Assembly: GCF_000264455.2 (NCBI RefSeq)
Contig: NC_017956.1
Span: 3,702,001-3,766,000 of the forward strand
DNA length: 64,000 bases
Source of the DNA: Tistrella mobilis KA081020-065
GTDB taxonomy: Bacteria; Pseudomonadota; Alphaproteobacteria; Tistrellales; Tistrellaceae
Reading direction: 5' to 3'
The notes below the pieces were generated by a model. The model saw only the letters and a program-made list of their open reading frames with translations. It searched no databases and was not told the origin of the DNA. Shown piece by piece: positions 26,230 to 33,774 of the stretch; position 1 is the first letter of the stretch, and each line of letters opens with the position of its first letter. Both the position numbers and the translations under genes were made by a program.

Positions 26230-26504
26230 CAGTCTCCGCCGTCAGCGAGGAGACCGGCTGCCTGCAGGCTGTCGATGAACCGCCTGACATCTGTTTCACA
26301 GGCAGCACGCTCCACATCGAAGCCGGCCATCACATGCTCGACGATCTGCGACAAGCTGCGCGGCTCATCGATATAGCGCCAGATAGCGCCGCCGACGCCA
26401 CGTACCTCATAATACTGACCAGATGCCATATCGAGCACAGCCACCTGGCCATCCAGATCTGACCACACGGCATCAGGGCGGCGAAAGATCAAGTCTTCAG
26501 TCAT
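26229..26504 (-). CDS. PqqD-like RiPP recognition protein (lasso B1-like)
   Basis: 91 residues from the ATG at 26504; an earlier in-frame Met at 26561 would run back into the precursor gene. The pattern VAVLDMASGQYYEVRGVGG, then IWRYIDEPRS and the C-terminal DVRRFIDSLQAAGLL, is the PqqD/B1 fold that binds RiPP leader peptides. In lasso clusters B1 delivers the precursor to protease B2 and cyclase C. Here it lies between the precursor and the cyclase homologue gene, but B2 is missing. GGAG occurs about 11 bases upstream. Confidence 0.87.
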   Translation of the reverse strand: MTEDLIFRRPDAVWSDLDGQVAVLDMASGQYYEVRGVGGAIWRYIDEPRSLSQIVEHVMAGFDVERAACETDVRRFIDSLQAAGLLADGGD

Positions 26505-26541
26505 CGAATGCTCGACTCCAGGCCGGCTACGATGGAAAATA

Positions 26542-26685
26542 TCAGGAATAGTTATTGTCACTGCCCGGGCCGCTGCCGCCGGAATTCGTCAAGTCACCAA
26601 CATTACCCACCAGAACGAGTTCCGGTGCCTCATACCGCGCCCGCTCGTCCTGCTCGTCCATCTTCGCCGGCTTGTATTCGATCAT
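26542..26685 (-). CDS. Lasso-type RiPP precursor peptide
   Basis: A 47-residue peptide starting MIEYKPAK at the ATG at 26685, with GGAG 8 bases upstream. Y18-x2-P21-x-L23-x3-G27-x5-T33 matches the lasso leader motif YxxPxLxxxGxxxxxT. If Thr is at position -2, the core is SGGSGPGSDNNYS: 13 residues, Gly/Ser-rich, with a single Asp at core position 9 able to close a nine-membered ring and a Ser at the C-terminus. If the core begins at Gly36, the ring would be eight. It is the first gene of the operon. Further Met codons upstream (to 26754) were rejected because they lack a ribosome site and precede the leader motif. Confidence 0.82.
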   Translation of the reverse strand: MIEYKPAKMDEQDERARYEAPELVLVGNVGDLTNSGGSGPGSDNNYS

Positions 26686-26796
26686 ATTTTCACTCCAATC
26701 AGAGCCTGGATATTTTGCTCGTGAAAAGATACTAAAAAGACTCATGGATAGCAACTGACAGATGGATGATCCCGATGATCACGAGGAGGTGAATAC
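26686..26796. promoter_or_regulatory. Divergent intergenic region between precursor and Nif11-like gene
   Basis: 111 bp, clearly more AT-rich than neighbouring DNA, separating two divergent small-peptide genes. It should contain both promoters. GAGGAGGTGA at the right edge is a strong Shine-Dalgarno for the rightward gene. No operator dyad or -35/-10 pair is convincing by eye. Confidence 0.5.
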
Positions 26797-27039
26797 ATGG
26801 ATCAACAATACCGGGCCGCGCTTGGCTTTCTGCGGTTGGCACGAGATCAACCCGAAATCAGAGCGCAAGTCTCATTGATCTCCCAAAAGAACGACGCACT
26901 AAAACCTCTGGTCGCTCTGGCCTTCAGCCTTGGTTATGAAACCGATGCCGTAGCCCTTGCCCGTGCCTGGCAGCAGGATTGGACATTGCGCCGCCTGCAC
27001 AGTCACGCCCGCTCAAAATCTCCGGTCAGTGACAGCTAA
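26797..27039 (+). CDS. Nif11-like small protein
   Basis: 80 residues. The body ([20 protein letters not shown], then [20 protein letters not shown]) follows the Nif11 leader-domain pattern: a helix, D-P/E-L-R, then a helix with a G-Y/F turn. It has a near-perfect ribosome site (AGGAGGTG). It lacks Cys and lacks a Gly-Gly cleavage site with a following core, so it is not an obvious lanthipeptide-type precursor. It diverges from the lasso-type precursor and its end overlaps the convergent P450 pseudogene by 14 bp. It could be a second precursor, an immunity or helper protein, or a leftover leader. Confidence 0.62.
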   Translation: MDQQYRAALGFLRLARDQPEIRAQVSLISQKNDALKPLVALAFSLGYETDAVALARAWQQDWTLRRLHSHARSKSPVSDS

Positions 27040-28089
27040 GGGTAAGTCGCGCCTGTTCCCGCAGGAGCCGGACAGAGGTCCAGATCGGGGGATGGGTCCG
27101 GCGCAGACGGTGCAGATGCGGCAGGATCCGCAGGATCAGTGCCCGGGTCTCCAGCCTGGCCAGGTGCGCGCCCAGGCAGAAGGTGTTGCCATGGCCGAAG
27201 GACAGATGCGGATTTGGGGATCGCACGGGATCGAAGACATCCGGATCGGAAAAACGTTCCGGGTCACGATTTGCGTGATCGAACATCAGATGCAGCACTG
27301 ACCCCGCGGGAATACCGGTCTCTCCGATCACGACATCCGCCGCCGCGACCCGGCCGGTACCGCGCACCGGCCCTTCCAGACGCAGACACTCCTCGACCAT
27401 CGTGCCGAGAATCGCCGGCTCAGCCGCCAGCCTGGCCGCCACATCCGGACGATCCACCAGAAGGGCCACGACATTCACCAGAAAATCGCGAATGGTCGTG
27501 CTGCCCGAATAGACCAGCATGGCAGCCCATCCGACGACCATCCGGCCGTCGTCGTTCCGGCCGGCGGCAATGTCGCGAACGGCCGCAGCAAGCGAACCTT
27601 CGGGTGCCGCGAGGACCCTCGGTGCCAGCCACCGGCCCATCGTCTGTTGGGCGAAACGACCGCGCATCCGGTCGGCCTCGGTCGGTGCCATGTCATGGCC
27701 GCGTGTGATGGCCGCCAGCAGGGGATGCAGATCCTCGAACCTCTCCCCGGCAATGCCCAATACCCGAAAGATGATGGTCAGCGCCAGGGGTGGGCAAGAT
27801 CGGCAACGACCTCCAGCTTGCCCCGGGCGGTGGCCCGTTCCAGTACGCCGTCGACAAAGGCGGATGCGACCTCTTCAAGTCCTGCGATCTCGCGGCTGGC
27901 GAGATGTTTCGTCAGCAGGCCCGTCAGATCGCTCATCCGCCGTGCACGACGTCCGGCCGCTTCACCGCCCGTCTCTGAGAGCGGCTTGCGCACCACCAGA
28001 TCGGGGTGTGCCAGTGCCGCCCGTACGTCGGCATACCGGGTAATGATAAAACTGCCTGCTTCGTCATCGAAAACCGGCAGTGCGGTCAT
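27026..28089 (-). pseudogene. Cytochrome P450, 5'-truncated and frameshifted
   Basis: Two reading frames together encode a P450. The upstream part (28089 to 27778, about 103 residues, SFIITRYADVRAALAHPDLV) hits a TGA; the downstream part carries I-helix SGSTTIRDF, ExxR in EECLRLEG and haem loop [10 protein letters not shown]. The frames join at the G-run 27787-27790: one more G there would restore [16 protein letters not shown], normal P450 sequence. The N-terminus also starts about 30-40 residues late for the family, and its ATG overlaps the tim44 stop (ATGA). So it looks truncated at the edge of inserted DNA as well as frameshifted. A sequencing error in the homopolymer could explain only the frameshift. 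Confidence 0.8.
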
Positions 28090-28775
28090 TCGCCGCTGCG
28101 GGTCGCGGTCAGGATCCAGTTGGGATCGCTCGACCGGGTATCGCGCTCGAAGGTCCAGAGGTCGATCAGGTCGATCTCCTCGGCGCCGCCGGCGACCACG
28201 CGCCCCTCGGCGTCCAGCGTCTGGTTGATCTGGGTGGTGGAGAAGCGCACCGTCACCTGCGCCATGCTGCCGACCAGCCGGGCCTCGGCGATGCGCGGCT
28301 CGCGCACCGACACGATGCGGGTGCTGTGGGTCTCGCCCGCCTGCTCACGCGCTTCGATCGCCTGATTGAAGCCGGCCAGCACCTGCGGCGACAGCAGCAT
28401 GGCCAGCGTCTGGCGATCGCCCCGGGCGAAGGCGTCGAGGATCATCTCGAAAGCCTGCTGGGCGCCCTCCAGGAACCCCTTGGGATCGAAGTTGCGATCG
28501 GCGCGGCGGATATATTCCACCCCTTCCAGCGCCGGCTGGTCGATCAGCGACATCACCTTCTCGGACATCGGGAAGGGCAGCACCCGGGCGGGCCCCGGCT
28601 GCTGGGCGCCGGCCTCGGCGGCCTTGGGGTCGCCGCTGCGGGGGGAGAGCGGGTTGCGCGTCTCTTCCGGCGGCCGTTCGTGGCCGGTGCGTGTGCCCAG
28701 AACGCCACGCAGGCGCAGCGCCACGAACACGGCGACGAGGGCGAAGAAGAGGATGTCGAGATATTCCATGGACAT
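28086..28775 (-). CDS. Tim44/TimA-like domain membrane protein
   Basis: 229 residues from the ATG at 28775 (or 28769): one N-terminal membrane helix (ILFFALVAVFVALRL), a Pro-rich linker and a C-terminal Tim44-like domain (FLEGAQQAFEMILDAFARGD to WTFERD). Bacterial members are inner-membrane-linked proteins of the alphaproteobacterial core genome, distantly related to mitochondrial Tim44. It diverges from fxsA, with secB beyond, the conserved order. Its usual downstream neighbour mltA is displaced about 7.9 kb away. Confidence 0.87.
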   Translation of the reverse strand: MSMEYLDILFFALVAVFVALRLRGVLGTRTGHERPPEETRNPLSPRSGDPKAAEAGAQQPGPARVLPFPMSEKVMSLIDQPALEGVEYIRRADRNFDPKGFLEGAQQAFEMILDAFARGDRQTLAMLLSPQVLAGFNQAIEAREQAGETHSTRIVSVREPRIAEARLVGSMAQVTVRFSTTQINQTLDAEGRVVAGGAEEIDLIDLWTFERDTRSSDPNWILTATRSGE

Positions 28776-28976
28776 CAGGACCTGGCCGTCGGAGACGTCC
28801 GCACGAAGGATTTCGGCGGCGGAACACGATCGGTCGGCCGCGTCCGGCCGGCATTCGCACCCGCGGATCCCGGCACCCGATGGCATGGGTGCGGAAATGG
28901 GGTCGCACGAACGCGACGAGGGTTGGACGGCGCCGCCTCCACCCTTACATAAGGGTCGGTTCAGGAAAGGGCAAGC

Positions 28977-29501
28977 ATGGTCGCCGCAGTCTCTCTGCTT
29001 CTCGCAATCCTCTTCGTGCCGCTGATCGAGGTCTTCCTGTTCATCCAGGTGGGCAGCGAGATCGGCGCCCTGCCGACGGTGGCGCTCTGCGTGCTGACCG
29101 CGGTGGCGGGTGCCGCCATGCTGCGCCATCAGGGTCTGAAGGCCCTGACCGAGGCCCGGGCCCGGCTCAACCGCAACGAGGCGCCGGTCGATCAGGTTTT
29201 CGACGGCCTGTTCCTGGGGCTGGCGGCCGTGCTGCTGATGGTGCCCGGCTTCTTCACCGATGCGATCGGCGCCCTGCTGCTGGTGCCGGCCTTTCGCCGG
29301 CTGATGCAGCGCCAGATCCTGGCCCGCACCCGGTTCGTGATGACCGGCCGTCCGGGGCCTGGCCAGCCGGGCAGCCAGTGGCGCAGCCGTGACGGCAGCG
29401 TGATCATCGAGGGCGAGTACTCCGCGCCCGCAGATCGTCCCGGCCCGGCGGATGGTCGCCGCAGGCCAGAAGACGACGAGCCGCCGCTGATCGGACGCTG
29501 A
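28977..29501 (+). CDS. fxsA: FxsA family membrane protein
   Basis: 174 residues with three hydrophobic helices in the FxsA pattern: LFVPLIEVFLFIQVGSEIG, LPTVALCVLTAVAGAAML and GLFLGLAAVLLMVPGFFTD, then a charged tail. The LMVPGFFTD motif is diagnostic. Inner-membrane protein, linked in Escherichia coli to phage exclusion when overexpressed; normal role unclear. It diverges from tim44 across about 200 bp that should contain both promoters; AGGAAAGG lies just before its ATG. Confidence 0.87.
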   Translation: MVAAVSLLLAILFVPLIEVFLFIQVGSEIGALPTVALCVLTAVAGAAMLRHQGLKALTEARARLNRNEAPVDQVFDGLFLGLAAVLLMVPGFFTDAIGALLLVPAFRRLMQRQILARTRFVMTGRPGPGQPGSQWRSRDGSVIIEGEYSAPADRPGPADGRRRPEDDEPPLIGR

Positions 29502-29641
29502 CGGAGAGGACGGCGATCGACCACCAGTCACCGTCCCCGGCGCTGCACTTGCACCGCGCGGGCGCACATGTTACGCCCGACATGGCCGGCGATCCGGTCG
29601 GCCCCAGATCAACACCTGCGTCACCCGGAGACCAGCACCCC

Positions 29642-30124
29642 ATGGCCGACACCCAGACGCCCGAGGGCAACGGCGCAGCCGGCGCCGAGGCTTCGCCGCG
29701 CTTCCGCCTCGCCATCCAGTACATCAAGGACCTGTCGTTCGAGAACCCGAACGCGCCGCGCTCCCTGATCGCCTCGGCCCAGACCCGGCCGAACATCCAG
29801 GTTTCGGTGAATGTCGGCGCCCAGCCGCTCGGCGACGACAATTACGAGGTCGAGCTGAAGCTGTCCGCCTCGGCGAAGCACGAGGAAAACACCACCTTCC
29901 TCTGCGAGCTGTCCTATGGCGGCGTGTTCATGCTCGAGAACTTCCCGCAGGAGCAGATCCAGCCCTTCCTGCTGATCGAAGGTCCGCGCCAGCTCTTCCC
30001 CTTCGCGCGCCGCATCATCGCCGATGCCACCCGCGACGGCGGCTTCCCGCCGCTGATGCTGGACCCGATCGATTTCGTGCAGCTGTTCCAGGCCGAGCAG
30101 CAGCGCCGCGCCCAGCCGCAGTGA
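29642..30124 (+). CDS. secB: Protein-export chaperone SecB
   Basis: 160 residues. FRLAIQYIKDLSFENPNAP and the later CELSYGGVFML and FPFARRIIADATRDGGFPP segments are signature SecB sequence. A cytoplasmic tetramer that holds presecretory proteins unfolded for SecA; relevant here given the many porins at the other end of the window. Met at 29642 is chosen over upstream in-frame starts (29549, 29582), which add residues not found in the family. A strong terminator follows. Confidence 0.92.
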   Translation: MADTQTPEGNGAAGAEASPRFRLAIQYIKDLSFENPNAPRSLIASAQTRPNIQVSVNVGAQPLGDDNYEVELKLSASAKHEENTTFLCELSYGGVFMLENFPQEQIQPFLLIEGPRQLFPFARRIIADATRDGGFPPLMLDPIDFVQLFQAEQQRRAQPQ

Positions 30125-30171
30125 AACGCGTGAGCGCCGGCACCGCCGGCCGCTCCGCCGCTACCTGCATG

Positions 30172-30211
30172 AAACGCCGCCGCCCTGATCAGGGGCGGCG
30201 GCGTTTCGTTT
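30172..30211. terminator. Bidirectional rho-independent terminator
   Basis: A GC-rich stem (AAACGCCGCCGCC pairing with GGCGGCGGCGTTT) around a TGATCA-containing loop, with A-rich and T-rich flanks on either side. It can end both secB and the convergent LysR gene, whose stop overlaps its right edge. Confidence 0.82.
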
Positions 30212-31121
30212 AAGGCCGATCGGCCAGAAACGCCGCCAGTTCTTCCGGCGCGCCGGTCGGGAAGGCCTCTCGCAGAAAATCGAGAAAGGCCGAGACGCGG
30301 GCGTTCAGCAGCCGGCGGGTCGGATAGAGCGTCCACAGCACGATCTCCGGCCCATCGACATCGCCAAGCCATCGCAGACGGCCCGATGCCAGATCACGGC
30401 TGACCAGCGAGATCGGGAGGCATGCGATGCCCGCACCCGCCAGCACCGCATCGCGCACCATGATCATCGACGACAGGCTGAGCACCGGCGCCGCCCGAAT
30501 CTGTGATCTGCCGGCCGGCGTCGTCACCGGCCAGGCTGCCGGCGGCTCGATCGGGCCGCGCACGACTGCGGGGCAGGGCGTGCCGTCGTCGGGCAGCGGC
30601 AGCGCGGTGCTCGCCACCACCACCAGCCGGTCGCGCAGAAACGGCCGCCCCACCAGGTTGTCATCTGTCGCCGGATTGACCCGGATGACCAGATCATAGC
30701 CTTCCTCGACCATGTCGACGGCCCGGTCTTCGGTGGTGACCTCCAGCCGCACCTCGGGGTGGCGCCGGGAAAACCGCGCGGCCAGCCGGCCCATGGCGGT
30801 CTGCGCAAACAGCAGCGGCGCGCTGATCCGCAGGCGCCCGCGGGGGCTGTGGCCTCCCGATGCGATCGCCTGGGCGGTCTCGTTCAGCTCGGTCAGCAGC
30901 CGAGCGGTCCGCTCGTACAGCGCACGCCCGTCTTCGGTCAGCCGCAGGCTGCGGCCCCCGCGCTCGAACAGTCGCAGATCGAGCGCCGCCTCCAGCTCGG
31001 CCACCCGCCGCGACAACGTGGCCTTGGGCCGGCCGGCGGCACGAGAGGCGCGCCCGAAGCCGCCATGGCGGGCCACCAGGTTGAAGTCGGCGAGGGCAAG
31101 CAGATCCATGTGTTCCACCAT
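30210..31121 (-). CDS. LysR-family transcriptional regulator
   Basis: About 303 residues. The N-terminal winged helix-turn-helix shows ADFNLVARHGGFGRASRAAG then RVAELEAALDLRLFERGGR, typical LysR; the rest is the periplasmic-binding-like effector domain. Starts at 31121 or 31109 both fit the family; a still longer form to 31157 is less likely. It diverges from an NmrA-type oxidoreductase gene across about 95 bp, the usual layout for LysR and its target. Confidence 0.87.
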   Translation of the reverse strand: MVEHMDLLALADFNLVARHGGFGRASRAAGRPKATLSRRVAELEAALDLRLFERGGRSLRLTEDGRALYERTARLLTELNETAQAIASGGHSPRGRLRISAPLLFAQTAMGRLAARFSRRHPEVRLEVTTEDRAVDMVEEGYDLVIRVNPATDDNLVGRPFLRDRLVVVASTALPLPDDGTPCPAVVRGPIEPPAAWPVTTPAGRSQIRAAPVLSLSSMIMVRDAVLAGAGIACLPISLVSRDLASGRLRWLGDVDGPEIVLWTLYPTRRLLNARVSAFLDFLREAFPTGAPEELAAFLADRP

Positions 31122-31215
31122 TGAGACGATATGTCCAGATTGCGCGGCTATCGGCATGATCCCGGATCATCGATGAATAGGGCGTCCGATGGCAAACCGA
31201 ACCAGGGAGTTCCCG

Positions 31216-32100
31216 ATGACCATTCTCGTGACAGGCGCGACCGGCCGTATCGGCCGCCATCTCGTCGACCAGCTCGTCCGGCGCGATGCGGATCTGCGCG
31301 TGCTGACCCGTGATCCCGCAAAGGCCGCTTTCCCCGCCGGTGTCGACGTCGCACAGGGCGATCTGCTCGACATCGACGCCATGCGCAGCGCCTTCTCGGG
31401 CGTGCGTACGCTCTTTCTTCTCAACGCGGTCACCGGAGACGAGTTCACCCAGGCCCTCATCACCCTGAACCTGGCACGCGAGGCCGGGGTCGAGCGGGTC
31501 GTCTACCTGTCGGTCTTCGACGCCGACCGCGCCGTCAACGTGCCGCATTTCGCGGTCAAATACGGCGCCGAGCGGATGCTCGCCCAGATGGGCTTCGGCG
31601 CCACGATCTTGCGCCCGACCTATTTCATCGACAACGAGGTGATGATCCGGGACGTCATCCTGGACCACGGCGTATATCCGATGCCGATCGGCAGCAGGGG
31701 GGTCGCCATGGTCGACACCCGCGACATCGCCGAGCTGGCCGCGATCGAACTGATGCGCCGCGACCGGGCGCCGGACGGGCTGCCGATCGAGACGATCAAC
31801 GTCACCGGCCCCGACACGCTGACCGGGCCGCAACTGGCAGAGATCTGGGCCGGTCTCCTCGGCCGCCCCATCGTCTATGGCGGCGACGATCCCAGCGGTT
31901 TCGAGCAGACCATGGCGGGCTTCCTGCCGAAATGGACGGCGTACGAAATGCGCCTGATGGCCGAACGCTATGTCAGCGACGGCATGATCCCCGAACCCGG
32001 CGACGTCGCGCGCCTGACCGCCATGCTCGGCCGTCCGCTCCACAGCTATCGCGATTTCGCGGCGGGCCTGGTTCCCAAGCCCCCGGCCGCGTTGGCCTGA
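31216..32100 (+). CDS. NmrA/SDR-fold NAD(P)-binding protein
   Basis: 294 residues starting MTILVTGATGRIGRHLVDQL, an atypical short-chain dehydrogenase with the NmrA-type GxxGxxG nucleotide loop; AGGGAG precedes the ATG at 31216. The later HFAVKYGAERML segment replaces the classical YxxxK with a looser form, as in NmrA or quinone-oxidoreductase-like (QOR2) proteins. It may be an NADPH-dependent reductase or a redox sensor. The divergent LysR gene probably regulates it. Confidence 0.82.
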   Translation: MTILVTGATGRIGRHLVDQLVRRDADLRVLTRDPAKAAFPAGVDVAQGDLLDIDAMRSAFSGVRTLFLLNAVTGDEFTQALITLNLAREAGVERVVYLSVFDADRAVNVPHFAVKYGAERMLAQMGFGATILRPTYFIDNEVMIRDVILDHGVYPMPIGSRGVAMVDTRDIAELAAIELMRRDRAPDGLPIETINVTGPDTLTGPQLAEIWAGLLGRPIVYGGDDPSGFEQTMAGFLPKWTAYEMRLMAERYVSDGMIPEPGDVARLTAMLGRPLHSYRDFAAGLVPKPPAALA

Positions 32101-32186
32101 GCGCGACGCTCTTCCTTCCCGGCGCCTTGACGAACCGCTCCGACGCCCCCTCTTTCATGGAGGCTGCGCTTCAGAAAGGCACCGGA

Positions 32187-33041
32187 ATGTCCTGCCCTCT
32201 CCGCCGCATCGTCCTGGCCCTGGCCCTTCTGCTGCCTGTCCAGGCAGAGGCGGCGCCCGTCACGCTCTGCACCCTCGTCACTGATGCCGCCGACGGCCGT
32301 GTGCTGCTACGCGAGGGGAAGGCCTGCGCAGTATCGGTCACCCCAGCTTCGACCTTTAAGATCGCGCTCGCCCTGATGGGCTTCGAAACCGGCATCCTCA
32401 CCGACGCCCACCACCCGGTCCTGTCCTGGCACAAGGGCTATCCGGCCTGGCGGGCATCCTGGCGGCAGGACACGGATCCCAGACGCTGGATGACGGACTC
32501 GGTGGTCTGGTACTCGCAGGTCATCACCACCCGGCTGGGGGCGGAGCGTTTTGCCGGACTGACCCGCGATTTCGGTTACGGCAATGCCGATGTCTCGGGC
32601 GACGCCGGGGCGGATAACGGCCTCACCCGGTCCTGGATCGGCTCGTCGCTTCGCATCTCGCCCGAAGGGCAGATCGATTTCCTGACCCGCTTGACCGCGG
32701 GCCGGCTGCCGGTCTCGGCGCGGACGGTGGCGCTGACCCGAGAGATCCTGGAGCAGTCACCACAACCGAAGGGCTGGCGCGTCTGGGGCAAGACCGGTGC
32801 CGCAAAGCGCCCGGTTGCGGACGGCCCGAGCGCGGACGGATCGGGAGCGGACGGATCGCGCGGGGCATATGGCTGGTTTGTCGGCTGGGCGGAACAGAGC
32901 ACGGGCAACACCGCACGACGGGTGATCTTCACCCGGTTGATCCTGGACACGCGCAGCTTTCCGTCGGGGGATCCCCCGGGCCCGCATGCCCGCGACACTC
33001 TGTTCGCCGATCTTTTCAGCACCGATGGGCTGCTGCGCTGA
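32187..33041 (+). CDS. Class D (OXA-type) beta-lactamase
   Basis: 284 residues with a signal peptide (RIVLALALLLPVQAEAA). All class D landmarks are present: STFK at about 55-58 (acylating Ser, carbamylated Lys), SVV at 105-107, YGN at 131-133, KTG at 202-204 and WFVGW after it. It hydrolyses beta-lactams in the periplasm; spectrum cannot be read from sequence. It looks chromosomal and intrinsic: no integron, IS or mobile gene adjoins it. Between KTG and WFVGW lies an insertion of three ADG-containing repeats (residues about 211-225), lengthening a loop next to the active site. Not assignable to a named OXA group. Confidence 0.88.
   Translation: MSCPLRRIVLALALLLPVQAEAAPVTLCTLVTDAADGRVLLREGKACAVSVTPASTFKIALALMGFETGILTDAHHPVLSWHKGYPAWRASWRQDTDPRRWMTDSVVWYSQVITTRLGAERFAGLTRDFGYGNADVSGDAGADNGLTRSWIGSSLRISPEGQIDFLTRLTAGRLPVSARTVALTREILEQSPQPKGWRVWGKTGAAKRPVADGPSADGSGADGSRGAYGWFVGWAEQSTGNTARRVIFTRLILDTRSFPSGDPPGPHARDTLFADLFSTDGLLR
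32817..32861 (+). repeat. 15-bp x 3 tandem repeat inside the class D beta-lactamase gene
   Basis: Three units of the form GCGGACGGMTCGRRM encode repeated ADG(P/S)x residues between the KTG and WFVGW motifs. In-frame length, so the gene stays open at any copy number. Same unit length as the repeats at 3098 and 4193. Confidence 0.85.
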
Positions 33042-33045
33042 CGCC

Positions 33046-33732
33046 TCAATCCTCCGCCAGCCAGATCGCCGCCTTGACCTCCTTCAGGATGAAGGCCTGA
33101 TGGGCCTCCAGCTCGGCCGGGGTGGGGGTGTGGACCCGGGGCGGCCGGGCGACCGTGCGGCGGCGGCCGTCGGTCTCGCCCGGCCCGCCCCGACGGTCGG
33201 CGGCCAGGTCGAAACCGCGCTGGCGGTCGCCCAGAAGGTGCAGATAGACCTCGGCCAGCAGCTGGGCGTCGAGCAGCGCGCCGTGCAGCAGGCGGTTGCT
33301 GTTGTCGACCCCGAACCGGCGGCAAAGCGCGTCCAGGCTGGCCGGCGCGCCCGGAAAGCGGATGCGGGCCATCTGCACGGTGTCGATCGACCGCGACATC
33401 GGGATGGGCTGGCGCCCCAGCCTGGTCAGCTCGGCATTGATGAAGCGCATGTCGAAGGCGGCGTTATGCGCCACCAGCGGCGCATCGCCCACGAAGTCCA
33501 GAAAGCGGTCGGCGACCTCGGCGAAGACCGGCTCGGTCTTCAGGCGCTCGGCCGTCAGCCCGTGCACCGCCACCGCCGCCTCGGGCACGTCGCGCTCGGG
33601 GTTGATATAGACATGGAATTCGGCACCGGTGCGCGCCTGATCCAGGATCTCGACGCAGCCGATTTCGACCAGCCGGTCGCCGGTGGCGGGGTCGAAGCCG
33701 GTGGTTTCGGTGTCGAAGGCGATCTCACGCAC
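33046..33732 (-). CDS. dnaQ: DNA polymerase III epsilon subunit
   Basis: 228 residues. Exonuclease motifs are clear: Exo I FDTETTGF, Exo II with VAHNAAFDMRFIN, and Exo III HGALLDAQLLA. It proofreads the replicative polymerase. First noted member of the conserved minus-strand block ppsR-maf-aroE-coaE-dnaQ beside the origin in alphaproteobacteria. Length and motifs are normal; its 3' end nearly meets the beta-lactamase gene. Confidence 0.92.
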   Translation of the reverse strand: MREIAFDTETTGFDPATGDRLVEIGCVEILDQARTGAEFHVYINPERDVPEAAVAVHGLTAERLKTEPVFAEVADRFLDFVGDAPLVAHNAAFDMRFINAELTRLGRQPIPMSRSIDTVQMARIRFPGAPASLDALCRRFGVDNSNRLLHGALLDAQLLAEVYLHLLGDRQRGFDLAADRRGGPGETDGRRRTVARPPRVHTPTPAELEAHQAFILKEVKAAIWLAED

Positions 33733-33774
33733 GCTTCTCGTCTCCTCGTTCGGCAGACGCGGATAAAGACGATC

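Noticed and set aside
26686-26754. A longer precursor starting MLSMSLFSIF
   Set aside because: No ribosome site, and the leader motif is complete from the ATG at 26685, which has GGAG at the right distance.
27761-27780. Two independent small genes instead of one broken P450
   Set aside because: Adding one G at 27787-27790 joins them into continuous P450 sequence, so they are one gene.
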